Assembly (NCBI GenBank): GCA_041393495.1
Contig: JAWKKA010000002.1
Coordinates: 124,001 to 188,000, forward strand
Direction of reading: 5' to 3'
DNA length: 64,000 nucleotides
Source of the DNA: RHKX01 sp041393495
GTDB taxonomy: Bacteria > Actinomycetota > Thermoleophilia > Solirubrobacterales > 70-9
Part shown: piece after piece, positions 25,481 to 34,139 of the stretch
Layout of the letters: each line of letters begins with the position of its first letter
How positions within the stretch are numbered: position 1 is the stretch's first letter
Translations under genes and position numbers: made by a program
The notes under the pieces: generated by a model
Database searches by the model: none
Told to the model about the DNA's origin: nothing
Seen by the model: the letters and a program-made list of their open reading frames with translations, nothing else

Positions 25481-26116
25481 ATGGAGACGACCCTCTTCTA
25501 CGTCGCCGGCGGCGTCCTGATCGCCCTCGCCCTGCTCCTCACCCTGATCGGGCTGCGCAGCGATCGGTTCCCGTCCGACAAGCTCCTGATCCCCGGCATC
25601 GTCGTCGCCGCCCTGGTCGTCGCCGCGACCGCGATCGGCGCCGTCGAGCTCGCGAAGCACGAGCAGGAGCACCGCATCGGCGAAGCCAACGCCAAGGCCG
25701 ACGTCGAGGAGGCCTCCGAGACCCAGTCGGGCGAGCAGGCCGGGGCCGGCACCGAGGTGACCCCGGCGGGCAATGAACAGGCCGGGGGTCAGCCGGCGGG
25801 CGGCGGCGGGGGCACCGGCATCGACGGCGGTCAGCTCTTCGTCTCGACCGGCTGCGGCAGCTGCCACACGCTCGACGCGCTCGGCAGCGACGCCCAGGGC
25901 ACGATCGGCCCGGACCTCGATACCGCGCTCGCCGACAGGGACGCGAAGTTCATCGAGACCTCGATCGTCGATCCGAGCGCCTACGTCGCGAAGGGCTTCC
26001 CCGACGGGACGATGCCCGCGAACTACAAGGAACAGCTGAGCCCCGAGCAGATCAAGGCGCTGGTCGACTTCCTCGTCCAGTCGACGAGCGGCGGCTCCGG
26101 CTCCTCGAGCGGCTGA
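25481..26116 (+). CDS. Membrane-anchored class I c-type cytochrome
   Basis: 211 residues. Two N-terminal hydrophobic helices (about 7-25 and 36-56) are followed by a Gly/Gln/Glu-rich linker (about 65-118) and a mono-haem cytochrome c domain with CGSCH near 125-129 and the axial Met in GTMPANY near 177. The domain resembles cytochrome-oxidase-associated cytochrome c (FVSTGCGSCHTLDALG). It should carry electrons on the outer face of the membrane. No oxidase genes are in the window. Confidence 0.88.
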   Translation: METTLFYVAGGVLIALALLLTLIGLRSDRFPSDKLLIPGIVVAALVVAATAIGAVELAKHEQEHRIGEANAKADVEEASETQSGEQAGAGTEVTPAGNEQAGGQPAGGGGGTGIDGGQLFVSTGCGSCHTLDALGSDAQGTIGPDLDTALADRDAKFIETSIVDPSAYVAKGFPDGTMPANYKEQLSPEQIKALVDFLVQSTSGGSGSSSG

Positions 26117-26140
26117 GCCGAGCCGCGGCGCCGGCGCCGC

Positions 26141-26146
26141 TACCCT
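26141..26146 (+). promoter_or_regulatory. -10 box TACCCT for miaB
   Basis: TACCCT ends 7 nt before the ATG at 26154. Confidence 0.4.
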
Positions 26147-26153
26147 GAGCGCG

Positions 26154-27491
26154 ATGGTGCAGATGACCGCCGGCAAGCGCTTCCACGTGACGACCTTCGG
26201 CTGTCAGATGAACGAGCACGACTCGGAGCGGATGAAGGGGATGCTCGCGTCGCTCGGCTACGCCGAGGCCCCGAGCCGCGAGAGCGCCGATCTGATCCTC
26301 TTCAACACCTGCTCGATCCGCGAGAGCGCCGACAGCCGGTTCATCGCCCATCTCGGCGAGGCGAAGCGGCTGAAGCGGGAGCAGCCCGGCGTCGTCGTCG
26401 GCGTCGGCGGCTGCTGGGCGCAGTCCGTCCAGGATGAGGTCTTCGAGCGCTTCCCGTTCGTCGACGTCGCGTTCGGGCCCGGGCAGATCCACAAGCTCGC
26501 CGAGTACCTGACCAGCGACTCGCTGACCGCCCAGGGCTACTTCGAGTTCGAGGAGTTCGCCGGACACCTCCCGTCGCGCCGCGAGCGCCCCTACCAGGCG
26601 TGGGTGCAGATCTCGCAGGGCTGCAACTGCCGCTGCTCGTACTGCATCGTGCCGTCGACCCGCGGCCGCGAGGCGAGCCGGCCGTTGCCGGAGCTGACCG
26701 CCGAGGTCGCGACGCTGGCCGCCGACGGCGTCCGTGAGGTGACGTTGCTCGGCCAGAACGTGAACAGCTACGGCCGCGACCTGCGTGGTGATCAGCGACG
26801 CAGCTTCGCCGAGCTGCTCCGCGCGATCGACGCGATCGACGGAATCGAGCGGATCCGCTACACCAGCCCGCACCCCAAGGACATGCGGGAGGACGTGATC
26901 CTCGCGCACGCCGAGTGCGCCGCGGTCTGCGAGCACATCCACCTGCCGCTGCAGTCGGGGTCGAGCCGGATCCTGAAGGCGATGCGGCGCACCTACGACC
27001 GCAGGCGCTATCTCGATCGCGTCGCGCTGATCCGCGAGCACCTGCCCGACGTCGCGCTGACGACCGACATCATCGTCGGCTTCCCGGGCGAGACCGACGC
27101 CGACTTCGAGGAGACCCTCGCGGTCGTCGAGGAGGTCGGCTACGACGGAGCGTTCACGTTCGTCTTCAGCCCCCGCCGAGGCACCGAGGCTGCCGGGCTC
27201 GAGGGCATGGTGCCGCACCCGGTCAAGAAGCAGCGGATGCAGCGACTCGTCGAGGTCGTCCAGCGCCGGGCGCGGCAGCGGGCCCAGCGGTTCGTCGGCA
27301 GGACCGTCGACGTCCTCGTCGAGGGGCCGAGCCGGACCGATCCGTCGCGGCTGCGCGGTCGCAGCCGCCACAACAAGGCCGTCAACTTCGAGGGCACCGC
27401 CCGGCCCGGCGAGATCGTCGAGGTCGAGATCGCCTCGGCCAGCTCGCAGACTCTGACCGGCTCCGAGGTCCTGCTCTCCCGCGTCCGCTGA
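26154..27491 (+). CDS. miaB: tRNA-2-methylthio-N6-dimethylallyladenosine synthase
   Basis: 445 residues with the three MiaB domains. The N-terminal UPF0004 domain has TFGCQMNEHDSE and NTCSIRESA and supplies Cys ligands for the auxiliary cluster. The radical SAM domain has the CxxxCxxC in CNCRCSYCIVPSTRGRE (~157) and HLPLQSGSSRIL. The C-terminal TRAM domain starts near 375. It adds the 2-methylthio group to i6A37 of tRNA. miaA, which makes the i6A substrate, starts 5 bp downstream. ATG 26163 is an alternative start. Confidence 0.96.
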   Translation: MVQMTAGKRFHVTTFGCQMNEHDSERMKGMLASLGYAEAPSRESADLILFNTCSIRESADSRFIAHLGEAKRLKREQPGVVVGVGGCWAQSVQDEVFERFPFVDVAFGPGQIHKLAEYLTSDSLTAQGYFEFEEFAGHLPSRRERPYQAWVQISQGCNCRCSYCIVPSTRGREASRPLPELTAEVATLAADGVREVTLLGQNVNSYGRDLRGDQRRSFAELLRAIDAIDGIERIRYTSPHPKDMREDVILAHAECAAVCEHIHLPLQSGSSRILKAMRRTYDRRRYLDRVALIREHLPDVALTTDIIVGFPGETDADFEETLAVVEEVGYDGAFTFVFSPRRGTEAAGLEGMVPHPVKKQRMQRLVEVVQRRARQRAQRFVGRTVDVLVEGPSRTDPSRLRGRSRHNKAVNFEGTARPGEIVEVEIASASSQTLTGSEVLLSRVR

Positions 27492-27496
27492 GCGGC

Positions 27497-28399
27497 GTGG
27501 CGGTCGTCGCGATCTTCGGGCCCACGGCGGTCGGCAAGACGGCCGTCGCGATCGAGCTCGCCGACCTGTTGCGGGCGCGCGGCGCTGACCCGGTCGCGGT
27601 CTCCTGCGACGCGATCCAGGTCTATCGCGGGCTCGAGGTGCTGAGCGGCGCCGCCGTCGCCGCCGAACGTGAGCGGCTCGAGCACCGGCTGATCGCGATC
27701 GCCGACGTCGGTGAGGAGTTCAGCGCCGGGCGCTTCGCGGCGCTGGCCCGGTTGGAGATCGATGCCCTGATCGCGGCCGGGCGCACGCCGATCGTCGTTG
27801 GCGGCACCGGCCTCTACATGCGCGCCGCCCTCGCCGACCTCGACCTGCAGCCACCGGTGCCGGCCCCGGTCCGGAGGCGGGTCGAGGCCGAGATCGCCGA
27901 CCGTGGCCCGGCGGCGCTGCACGCCGAGCTCGAGGCCGACGTCGCCGAGCGGATCCACCCGAACGACCGCAAGCGCGTGGCTCGGGCCCTCGAGCTGCAG
28001 CGGGTCGGGCTCGATCCCCCTGAGCGGCGCCGTGAGCTCTGGACTGCGGGGCTGCGGCACCCGACGGCGCTCCTCGGGATCGTCTGCGGTCGCGCCGAGC
28101 TCGCCGACCGGATCGACCGCCGCGTCGAGGCGATGCTGGCGGCCGGGGCCGCCGAGGAGGCCCGCGCCGCCGCGCGGGCGGGGGCGTCGCGGACGGCGCG
28201 CTCGGCGCTCGGGTTTGACGCGTTGATCGCCGGCGACGGCGACGCCGTGAAGGCGGAGCACCGCCGCTACGCGAAGCGGCAGATGACCTGGCTGCGGCGG
28301 ATGGAAGCCGTCGAAGCGATCGATCGCAGCGGCCTTGGCGACCGCGAGGCCGCGGCGCTGGCGCTGGCCGCGATCGACCGGCAGCTCGGGGCCACCTGA
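27497..28399 (+). CDS. miaA: tRNA dimethylallyltransferase
   Basis: 300 residues from GTG 27497, just after the miaB stop. It has P-loop GPTAVGKTAVAIELA, SCDAIQVYRGLEVLSG, GGTGLYMRAAL and the C-terminal RRYAKRQMTWLRR motif of MiaA. It transfers dimethylallyl to A37 of UNN-reading tRNAs. miaB-miaA here form a compact tRNA-modification operon; the open frame upstream of the GTG is a shadow of miaB. Confidence 0.95.
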   Translation: MAVVAIFGPTAVGKTAVAIELADLLRARGADPVAVSCDAIQVYRGLEVLSGAAVAAERERLEHRLIAIADVGEEFSAGRFAALARLEIDALIAAGRTPIVVGGTGLYMRAALADLDLQPPVPAPVRRRVEAEIADRGPAALHAELEADVAERIHPNDRKRVARALELQRVGLDPPERRRELWTAGLRHPTALLGIVCGRAELADRIDRRVEAMLAAGAAEEARAAARAGASRTARSALGFDALIAGDGDAVKAEHRRYAKRQMTWLRRMEAVEAIDRSGLGDREAAALALAAIDRQLGAT

Positions 28400-28413
28400 C
28401 GCGGGGCCACAAG

Positions 28414-28429
28414 GCTGCCGGCCGGCAGC
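28414..28429. terminator. 16-bp palindrome between convergent miaA and clpP
   Basis: GCTGCCGGCCGGCAGC is a perfect palindrome 14 bp after the miaA stop. It may act as a termination hairpin for transcripts from either side; there is no U-run. Confidence 0.35.
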
Positions 28430-28519
28430 GTGCGGATGCGGATCCATCGCCTCCCGGTCGCTGGAGCCGGAATGCGTCCGGGCCGGTGGGGCCTGCGCCC
28501 GTCGGCGCCTGCCGCGACC

Positions 28520-29137
28520 TCAGCCGGCGCCGTTCGAGCCGCCCGCCGCAACCGTCCCGCGGTCGGCCATGATCCGGTCGATCATCCCGTAGTCGAGCGC
28601 CTCCTCGGCCGTGAAGAAGCGGTCGCGCTCCATGTCCTCGTGGATCTGCTCGACCGTCTGTCCGGTGTGCCGGGAGTAGATCTCCTCGACGCGACGGCGC
28701 AGCTCGAGGGTCTCGCGGGCGTGGATCTCGATGTCGGTGGACTGGCCCTCGAAGCCACCGGACGGCTGGTGGGTGAGGATCCGCGAGTTCGGGAGCGCCA
28801 TCCGCTTGCCGGCGGCGCCGCCGGCGAGGATCAGCGACCCCAATGACATCGCGACCCCGTAGCAGATCGTCTGCACGTCGCAGCGGATGTACTGCATCGT
28901 GTCGTAGATCGCCAGGCCGGAGTAGATGACCCCGCCCGGGGAGTTGATGTAGAGCGAGATGTCCTTGTCGGGGTCCTCGGACTCGAGGTGGATGAGCTGG
29001 GCGACGACGAGGTTCGAGACCTGGTCGTCGATCGGGGTACCGAGGATGATGATCCGCTCGGCGAGCAGTCGTGAGTAGATGTCGAAGGCGCGTTCGCCGC
29101 GCGAGGACTGCTCGACGACTGTCGGGACCATCGGCAT
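28520..29137 (-). CDS. clpP: ATP-dependent Clp protease proteolytic subunit
   Basis: 205 residues. The start is fixed by a GGAGGT ribosome site (ACCTCC at 29146-29151 on the + strand) 8 nt upstream. The catalytic triad is visible: Ser98 in GVAMSLGS, His123 in LTHQPSGG and Asp172 in RDRFFTAEEA; SLYINSPGG and the YGMID ending are also typical. It forms the tetradecameric protease chamber served by ClpX/ClpC. No second clpP, tig or clpX is adjacent, unlike in many actinobacteria. It is divergent from dapF, with about 84 bp between. Confidence 0.95.
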   Translation of the reverse strand: MPMVPTVVEQSSRGERAFDIYSRLLAERIIILGTPIDDQVSNLVVAQLIHLESEDPDKDISLYINSPGGVIYSGLAIYDTMQYIRCDVQTICYGVAMSLGSLILAGGAAGKRMALPNSRILTHQPSGGFEGQSTDIEIHARETLELRRRVEEIYSRHTGQTVEQIHEDMERDRFFTAEEALDYGMIDRIMADRGTVAAGGSNGAG

Positions 29138-29221
29138 CTGCTGGGACCTCCTACTCGGTGATCGTGGCTGGGAGGCGGAGCGTAGAGCGTGCGCCGGGTG
29201 GCCGCAGGCATACTCCCGCCG

Positions 29222-30061
29222 ATGCGGTTCGCGAAGTGGCAGGCGCTGGGCAACGACTACATCGTCCTCGAGGCTCGCGAGCTGCCCTTCGAGCTGACCC
29301 CGGAGCGGGTCCGGGCGATCTGCGCCCCCCATCTCGGAGTCGGCTCGGACGGGATCCTGCTGCTCTCCGAGCCGGCCAACCCCCGTTACGTCGCCGAGCT
29401 GCGGATCTTCAACCCGGACGGCTCCGAGGCGGAGCTCTCCGGCAACGGCGTCCGTGAAGCGATCCTCCACCTGCGCGAGGCGGGCTGGACGGATCGCGAC
29501 GAGTTCACGGTCCTGACCGCGGCGGGGGAGATCAGCCCCGAGATCACCGGGCCGCGAACGGCGCGGGTCGCGATGGGCCGCGCCGCGACCGCGTCGAACG
29601 GCTATCCGGGCGGCGAGGCGAGCGGCATCGGCCGGATCGAGGTGGCGGGGGTCGAGCGCGAGTTCCAGCACGTCTCGATCGGCAACCCGCAGTGTGCGAT
29701 CGAGGTTCCCGAGGGCCTCGAGGAGCTCGACCTCGCCGCCATCGGCCCGGCGATCGAACGCGCGCCGATCTTCCCCGATCGCACGAACGTCAGCTTCTGG
29801 CGTCGCGAGGGCGCCGGGATTCGCGCCCGGATCTTCGAGCGCGGGGTCGGGGAGACCCTGTCCTCGGGGACCGGCGCCTGTGGCGCCGCCGTTGCGGCCC
29901 GTCTGCGCGGTGCCGACAGCCCGATCACCGTCGTCCTCGACGGCGGCGAGCTCGACGTCGAGATCTCCGCCGATCTCGACATCCATCTCACGGGCACCGC
30001 GGAGCCGGTCTACAGCGGCGAGCTGGCCGCGCCGTTCATCGAGCGGCTGGCCGCCCGCTGA
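29222..30061 (+). CDS. dapF: Diaminopimelate epimerase, first catalytic Cys replaced by Ser
   Basis: 279 residues from ATG 29222. FAKWQALGNDYIV, HLGVGSDGILLL, FNPDGSEAELSGNGVRE, SIGNPQCAIEV and SGTGACGAAVAA are DapF landmarks. The second catalytic Cys is present (Cys220 in TGACG). The first, normally Cys73 in ...CGNG, is Ser73 (codon TCC at 29438-29440). DapF interconverts LL- and meso-DAP with a Cys/Cys acid-base pair, so this is a Ser/Cys variant. CATACT lies 7 nt before the start. The other lysine-route genes dapB, dapA and dapL are in the window. Confidence 0.9.
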   Translation: MRFAKWQALGNDYIVLEARELPFELTPERVRAICAPHLGVGSDGILLLSEPANPRYVAELRIFNPDGSEAELSGNGVREAILHLREAGWTDRDEFTVLTAAGEISPEITGPRTARVAMGRAATASNGYPGGEASGIGRIEVAGVEREFQHVSIGNPQCAIEVPEGLEELDLAAIGPAIERAPIFPDRTNVSFWRREGAGIRARIFERGVGETLSSGTGACGAAVAARLRGADSPITVVLDGGELDVEISADLDIHLTGTAEPVYSGELAAPFIERLAAR

Positions 30062-30076
30062 CGATCGATCGTCCCC

Positions 30077-30098
30077 GGAGTGTCCCGCGGAACACTCC
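30077..30098 (+). terminator. Hairpin GGAGTGT-N8-ACACTCC after dapF
   Basis: A perfect 7-bp stem 15 bp after the dapF stop, followed by TTCGG. It is a plausible terminator of the dapF transcript. Confidence 0.5.
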
Positions 30099-30265
30099 TT
30101 CGGCCCCGCCGCGCGGCGACGCAGCGGGCGCAGGGCGCCGAAGGGAGGCGTTGATCGAGCGAACGTCGACGCGGCAGTCGAGGCACACGGTGGCTTTCCG
30201 CATCGCGTGAGTCCTATCCGGTGATATGTTTCGCACAAGGCCGGCAGGGAGCCGGAGGAGGCACG

Positions 30266-31312
30266 ATGAATAGGGGATTCAGGAGCGGATTCCGGGCGGC
30301 CGACACCGCGACTGGGCCGTCCCGCGTTCCGGTGATCGCCGCGGCCTCGTTGCTCGCGGCCACGGTCGCCGTCTCAATGCTTGCCGCCGGGCCGGCCTCG
30401 GGAGGGGAGGGGCCGCCGGGCTCGGGGGTCTGGGTGGAGGGCACCGACGGCTACATCGACGCCTTCCAGGCCCTGAACTCGTCCGACACGGTCGAGAGCC
30501 ACAAGGACGGCGACGACTTCGTCAGGTTCTCGGAGGCGCTCAGCCCGGCGACGCTGTCGGGCGTCGAGGGGACGGCCGATGCGTTCGCCTCGCAGGCCTC
30601 GACGGTGGTCACGCCCTCGTTCACGCCGCCGTTCGACGCCGAGGGGATCGCCACGTCCGGACGCCTCCACATCGAGACCCACAAGAACGACAACGGCGCC
30701 CCCGGGGTGCCGGTGGCGTACGCGACGGGGGACTTCGACTCCGGCTTCGAGTCCACGGAGGCGGTCCCGGTCGAGCTCGCCGGCTACCTGCGAGCCGCCA
30801 ACACCGATGCCGACGACTGCACCCAGCTCACGGTCGAGTTCTACGACGGCACCTCCGTGCGAACGTTCGAAGCTGCCGCCGGCGGCGCCTGCACGCCCGG
30901 GATCGACCAGCAGGAGAGCTTCCAGGTCAACGATGTGCTGCCCGCGGGCGCCGAAGGCGAGATCGAAGTCGAGTACAGCACCTCGATGGCCGCCGAGGCG
31001 CCCGGCTCGACCGAGTCCGCGAACGCCGCCGTGGAGGTGACGCTCAGCTTCTATCCGCCGGACACCCGGATCACGAGCGCGAGGATCAGGTCCCGAAGCG
31101 GCAAGGCGAGCTTCAGGTTCGAGGCGGAGGGGAACGCCAAGCGCATGCAGTGCGCGCTGACCCGCAAGGGCAAGAAGCCCCGCTTCCGCGGCTGCCGCTC
31201 GCCGAAGACGTACCGCGGCCTGAAGCCCGGTCGCTACAAGTTCCAGGTGCGCGCTATTGGCCCGCTCGCGCCCGAGGCGACGCCGGCCAAGAAGGCGTTC
31301 CGGATCCGGTAG
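30266..31312 (+). CDS. Secreted protein of unknown function
   Basis: 348 residues from ATG 30266, chosen for the strong GGAGGAGG at 30254-30261. A signal-peptide-like hydrophobic stretch (VIAAASLLAATVAVSMLAAG, about 22-41) follows a twin-basic-poor n-region. The middle (about 45-260) is acidic, rich in Ser/Thr/Asp/Gly and probably beta-sandwich. The C-terminal ~80 residues (TRITSARIRSRSGKASFRFEAEGN ... GLKPGRYKFQVRAIGP) look like an Ig/fibronectin-type domain with two Cys for a disulfide. I do not recognise a family with certainty. It is flanked by dapF and the LL-DAP aminotransferase gene, but no functional link is evident. Confidence 0.75.
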   Translation: MNRGFRSGFRAADTATGPSRVPVIAAASLLAATVAVSMLAAGPASGGEGPPGSGVWVEGTDGYIDAFQALNSSDTVESHKDGDDFVRFSEALSPATLSGVEGTADAFASQASTVVTPSFTPPFDAEGIATSGRLHIETHKNDNGAPGVPVAYATGDFDSGFESTEAVPVELAGYLRAANTDADDCTQLTVEFYDGTSVRTFEAAAGGACTPGIDQQESFQVNDVLPAGAEGEIEVEYSTSMAAEAPGSTESANAAVEVTLSFYPPDTRITSARIRSRSGKASFRFEAEGNAKRMQCALTRKGKKPRFRGCRSPKTYRGLKPGRYKFQVRAIGPLAPEATPAKKAFRIR

Positions 31313-31559
31313 CGCCGCCACCGCGGACAGCGCGCGCAGCCGCCCGACCGTCGCGCCGCTCGTCTGGACCGAGGTCCGTCCGGGCCCGGTCAACCGTGGA
31401 TCGGGGTCACCGGAGCACGCGATCCGTGGTCGACCGCGTGGCCCGCGTCGCGGAGCCGCGCCCGGGGCCGGGCGCATCCCCGTCGGCACCTGCGCCCGCA
31501 GCCGCCGGACAGATAGCCTCCCACGCCGACCGGCAGCGACCCCGAAAGGACCGCGACCC

Positions 31560-32729
31560 TTGGCCCTGACCGACCCATCGAAGCGCCTCGAAGCGATCCC
31601 TCCGTACATGTTCGCGGAGCTCGAGCGCAGGGTCGCCGACAAGCGGGCGGCGGGGATCGACGTGATCAGCCTCGGGATCGGTGATCCGGACATGCCGACC
31701 TATCCGCACATCGTCGCGGCGATGCAGGACGCGGTCGCCGACCCCGGCAACCAGAAGTACCCGTCGAACCGCGGCCGCGAGGAGTTCCGGCGGGCCTTCG
31801 CCGGCTTCTACGACCGGCGCTTCGGCGTCGCGATCGACCCGGATTCGGAGGTGATCCCGGCGATCGGCGCCAAGGAGTGCATCTACAACCTCTGCTTCGC
31901 GTTCCTCGATCCCGGCGACGTCGCGCTCGCCTCCGACCCCGGCTATCCGGTCTACACCGGCGGGCCGGTCCTGGCCGGGGCCGACGTCGAGGTCCTGCCG
32001 CTGCTCCCCGAGCTCGGGTTCGCGCCGGACCTCGACGCGATCGCCCCAGCGGCGCTCGAGCGGGCGCGCCTGCTGTTCCTCAACTACCCGAACAACCCGA
32101 CCGGGGCGGTCGTGCCCGACGGCCTGTTCGAGCGGGTCGTCGCGCTCGCCCGCGAGCACGAGATCCTCGTCGTCCACGACAACGCCTACTCGGAGACGAC
32201 CTACGACGGCTACGTCGCGCCGAGCTTTCTCGCGACTCCGGGCGCCCGCGAGGTCGGCGTCGAGGTCTTCAGCCTCTCGAAGGGCTACAACATGACGGGC
32301 TGGCGCTGCGCGGCGATCCTCGGCAACGCCGACGCGATCGAGGCCTACTGGCGGCTGAAGACGAACGTCGACTCGGGCCTGTTCGAGGCGGTCCAGCTCG
32401 CCGCCGTCGCGGCGCTCGAGGGGCCGTCGGAGCCGCTCGCCGAGATGAACCGGATCTACGCGCGCCGTCGCGACCTCGTAGTCGACGCGCTCCGCGCGAT
32501 CGACGTCGAGGTGGAATCGCCGCAGGGCACGATCTACGTCTGGGCGCCGGTCCCGCCGGAGCACACTTCGACCTCGTTCTGCGAGCACGTCCTCGAAGAG
32601 GCCGCTGTGGTGATCTCGCCGGGCTCGATGTACGGGCCGAGCGGCGAGGGGTTCTTCCGGATCTCGCTTACGACCCCGGATGAGCGCCTCGCCGAGGCGG
32701 TCGAGCGACTGCGCGATCATCTCGGTTGA
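31560..32729 (+). CDS. dapL: LL-diaminopimelate aminotransferase (class I/II PLP enzyme)
   Basis: 389 residues from TTG 31560, supported by GAAAGGA upstream; an open frame further upstream is non-coding in character. SLGIGDPDMPTYPHIV, QKYPSNRGREEFRRAF, NYPNNPTGAV and the PLP-Lys motif SLSKGYNMTGWRCA mark a DapL/DapC-type aminotransferase. It would convert tetrahydrodipicolinate directly to LL-DAP, bypassing dapC-dapD-dapE, which fits dapB, dapA and dapF nearby. LL-DAP aminotransferases and related broad aminotransferases are hard to separate by eye, so the substrate is probable rather than certain. It is 243 bp downstream of the previous gene; TAGCCT near 31514 could start a short-leader mRNA. 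Confidence 0.82.
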   Translation: MALTDPSKRLEAIPPYMFAELERRVADKRAAGIDVISLGIGDPDMPTYPHIVAAMQDAVADPGNQKYPSNRGREEFRRAFAGFYDRRFGVAIDPDSEVIPAIGAKECIYNLCFAFLDPGDVALASDPGYPVYTGGPVLAGADVEVLPLLPELGFAPDLDAIAPAALERARLLFLNYPNNPTGAVVPDGLFERVVALAREHEILVVHDNAYSETTYDGYVAPSFLATPGAREVGVEVFSLSKGYNMTGWRCAAILGNADAIEAYWRLKTNVDSGLFEAVQLAAVAALEGPSEPLAEMNRIYARRRDLVVDALRAIDVEVESPQGTIYVWAPVPPEHTSTSFCEHVLEEAAVVISPGSMYGPSGEGFFRISLTTPDERLAEAVERLRDHLG

Positions 32730-32732
32730 GGC

Positions 32733-34073
32733 ATGCAGGACTCGCCGGTCAGATACGTCCGCAGCGAGGACGGCCGCTACATCGCCTACCGGACGATGGG
32801 AGCCGGGGAGCGCGACTACCTGATCGTCCTGCCGAGCAACGGCACGATCGAGATGCTGACGGTGCCCCCGGCCCGGCGGCTGATGGGCGTCTACACCGAG
32901 CACTCGCGGGTGATCTCGTTCGACCGCCGCGGCGCCGGCCTCTCCGACCCGGTCGAGGTGCCGGCGACGCTCGAGGAGCAGACGGCGGACGTGATCGCGG
33001 TCCTCGACGCCTGCAGCTCCGACCGCGTCGTCCTCGAGGCCCAGGCCGATGCGGCGATGCTCGCCGTGATGTTCGCCGCAACCCATCCCGAGCGGGTCAG
33101 CCACCTGATCCTCCTGCACCCGATGGCGCGGATGACCTCCGCGCCCGGCTACGACTGGGCATGGCCCGACGAGGAGACCCGCAACCGCGAGTTCGTCGAG
33201 CCGATCCTCGCCCGCTGGGGGACGGGGGAGAACGGGATGATCGCCTCGCCGGTGCTGTCGAGCAGCGACCCGTCCTTCCTGGACTGGTGGGGCCGGTGGG
33301 AGCGACTCTCCGGCTCGCCGACGACGATTCGGGAGCGCATGGAGCTGAACGGCCGGATGGACGTCCGCGAGATCCTGCCCCGCGTTCAGGCGCCGAGCCT
33401 GATCCTCGACCGCCCGGCCGCGAAGGCGATGGACTCCCGCCACGCTCATTACTTCGCCGAGCACATCCCCGGCGCCGATCTCGTCGAGCTGCCGGGACGG
33501 GACGGGATCTCGTTCGGCGACGGCTTCGACGCCTACATGGAGGCGATCGAGCGGTTCGTGACCGGGGCGGTCGCCGCCCGCCGCGAGGAGCGGGCGCTGG
33601 CGACTGTCATGTTCACCGACATCTGCCGCTCGACCGAGGTCGCGGCGGTGCTCGGCGATCGGCGCTGGCGGGAGAAGCTCGCCGCGCACGACTCGATCAC
33701 CCGCGACCTCGTCGGGGCCTACGGGGGCGTCGCGGTGAAGAGCACAGGGGACGGATTCCTCGCGACGTTCGACGGGCCCGCGCGCGCGGTCCGCTGCGCC
33801 GTCGCGATCGGCGAGCAGGTCAGCGACCTCGACATCGAGCTCCGAGCCGGCCTGCACACCGGCGAGGTCGAGATGCTCGGCTCCGATGTCGGCGGCATGG
33901 CCGTCCACATCGGCGCCCGGATCGGCGACCTCGGCGGGCCCGGCGAGGTCCTCGCCTCATCGACCGTCCGCGACCTCGTCGTCGGTTCGGGGATCGGGTT
34001 CAGCGATCGTGGCTCCCACTCCCTGAAGGGGATCCCCGGGGAGTGGCGGCTGTTCGCCGTCGAGTCGGTCTGA
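32733..34073 (+). CDS. Class III adenylate/guanylate cyclase with an N-terminal degenerate alpha/beta-hydrolase domain
   Basis: 446 residues. Residues 1-280 follow an alpha/beta-hydrolase fold (FDRRGAGLSDPVE, HPERVSHLILLHP), but the nucleophile elbow reads EAQADAA (102-108), so Ser is absent and hydrolase activity is unlikely. Residues ~288-446 are a class III nucleotide cyclase with the metal Asp in MFTDICRS (~294) and STGDGFLATF (~341), and VGGMAVHIGARIG. It would make a cyclic nucleotide in response to whatever the dead hydrolase domain binds. It starts 4 bp after the aminotransferase stop, so they may be co-transcribed. Confidence 0.88.
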   Translation: MQDSPVRYVRSEDGRYIAYRTMGAGERDYLIVLPSNGTIEMLTVPPARRLMGVYTEHSRVISFDRRGAGLSDPVEVPATLEEQTADVIAVLDACSSDRVVLEAQADAAMLAVMFAATHPERVSHLILLHPMARMTSAPGYDWAWPDEETRNREFVEPILARWGTGENGMIASPVLSSSDPSFLDWWGRWERLSGSPTTIRERMELNGRMDVREILPRVQAPSLILDRPAAKAMDSRHAHYFAEHIPGADLVELPGRDGISFGDGFDAYMEAIERFVTGAVAARREERALATVMFTDICRSTEVAAVLGDRRWREKLAAHDSITRDLVGAYGGVAVKSTGDGFLATFDGPARAVRCAVAIGEQVSDLDIELRAGLHTGEVEMLGSDVGGMAVHIGARIGDLGGPGEVLASSTVRDLVVGSGIGFSDRGSHSLKGIPGEWRLFAVESV

Positions 34074-34139
34074 ACGATCAGCGCGGCCGACGCCGGCGCA
34101 TCGCCCGCACCGCGCCGGGGCGGGTGGCGGCGCCGGCGC

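Noticed and set aside
31317..31559. Possible riboswitch upstream of the LL-DAP aminotransferase gene
   Set aside because: The 243-bp leader has some inverted segments (CGTGGATCG / CGATCCGTGG) but no match to a lysine riboswitch or another class I know.
34074..34139. Terminator between the cyclase and HAD phosphatase genes
   Set aside because: GC-rich with partial self-complementarity only; no stem long enough to call.
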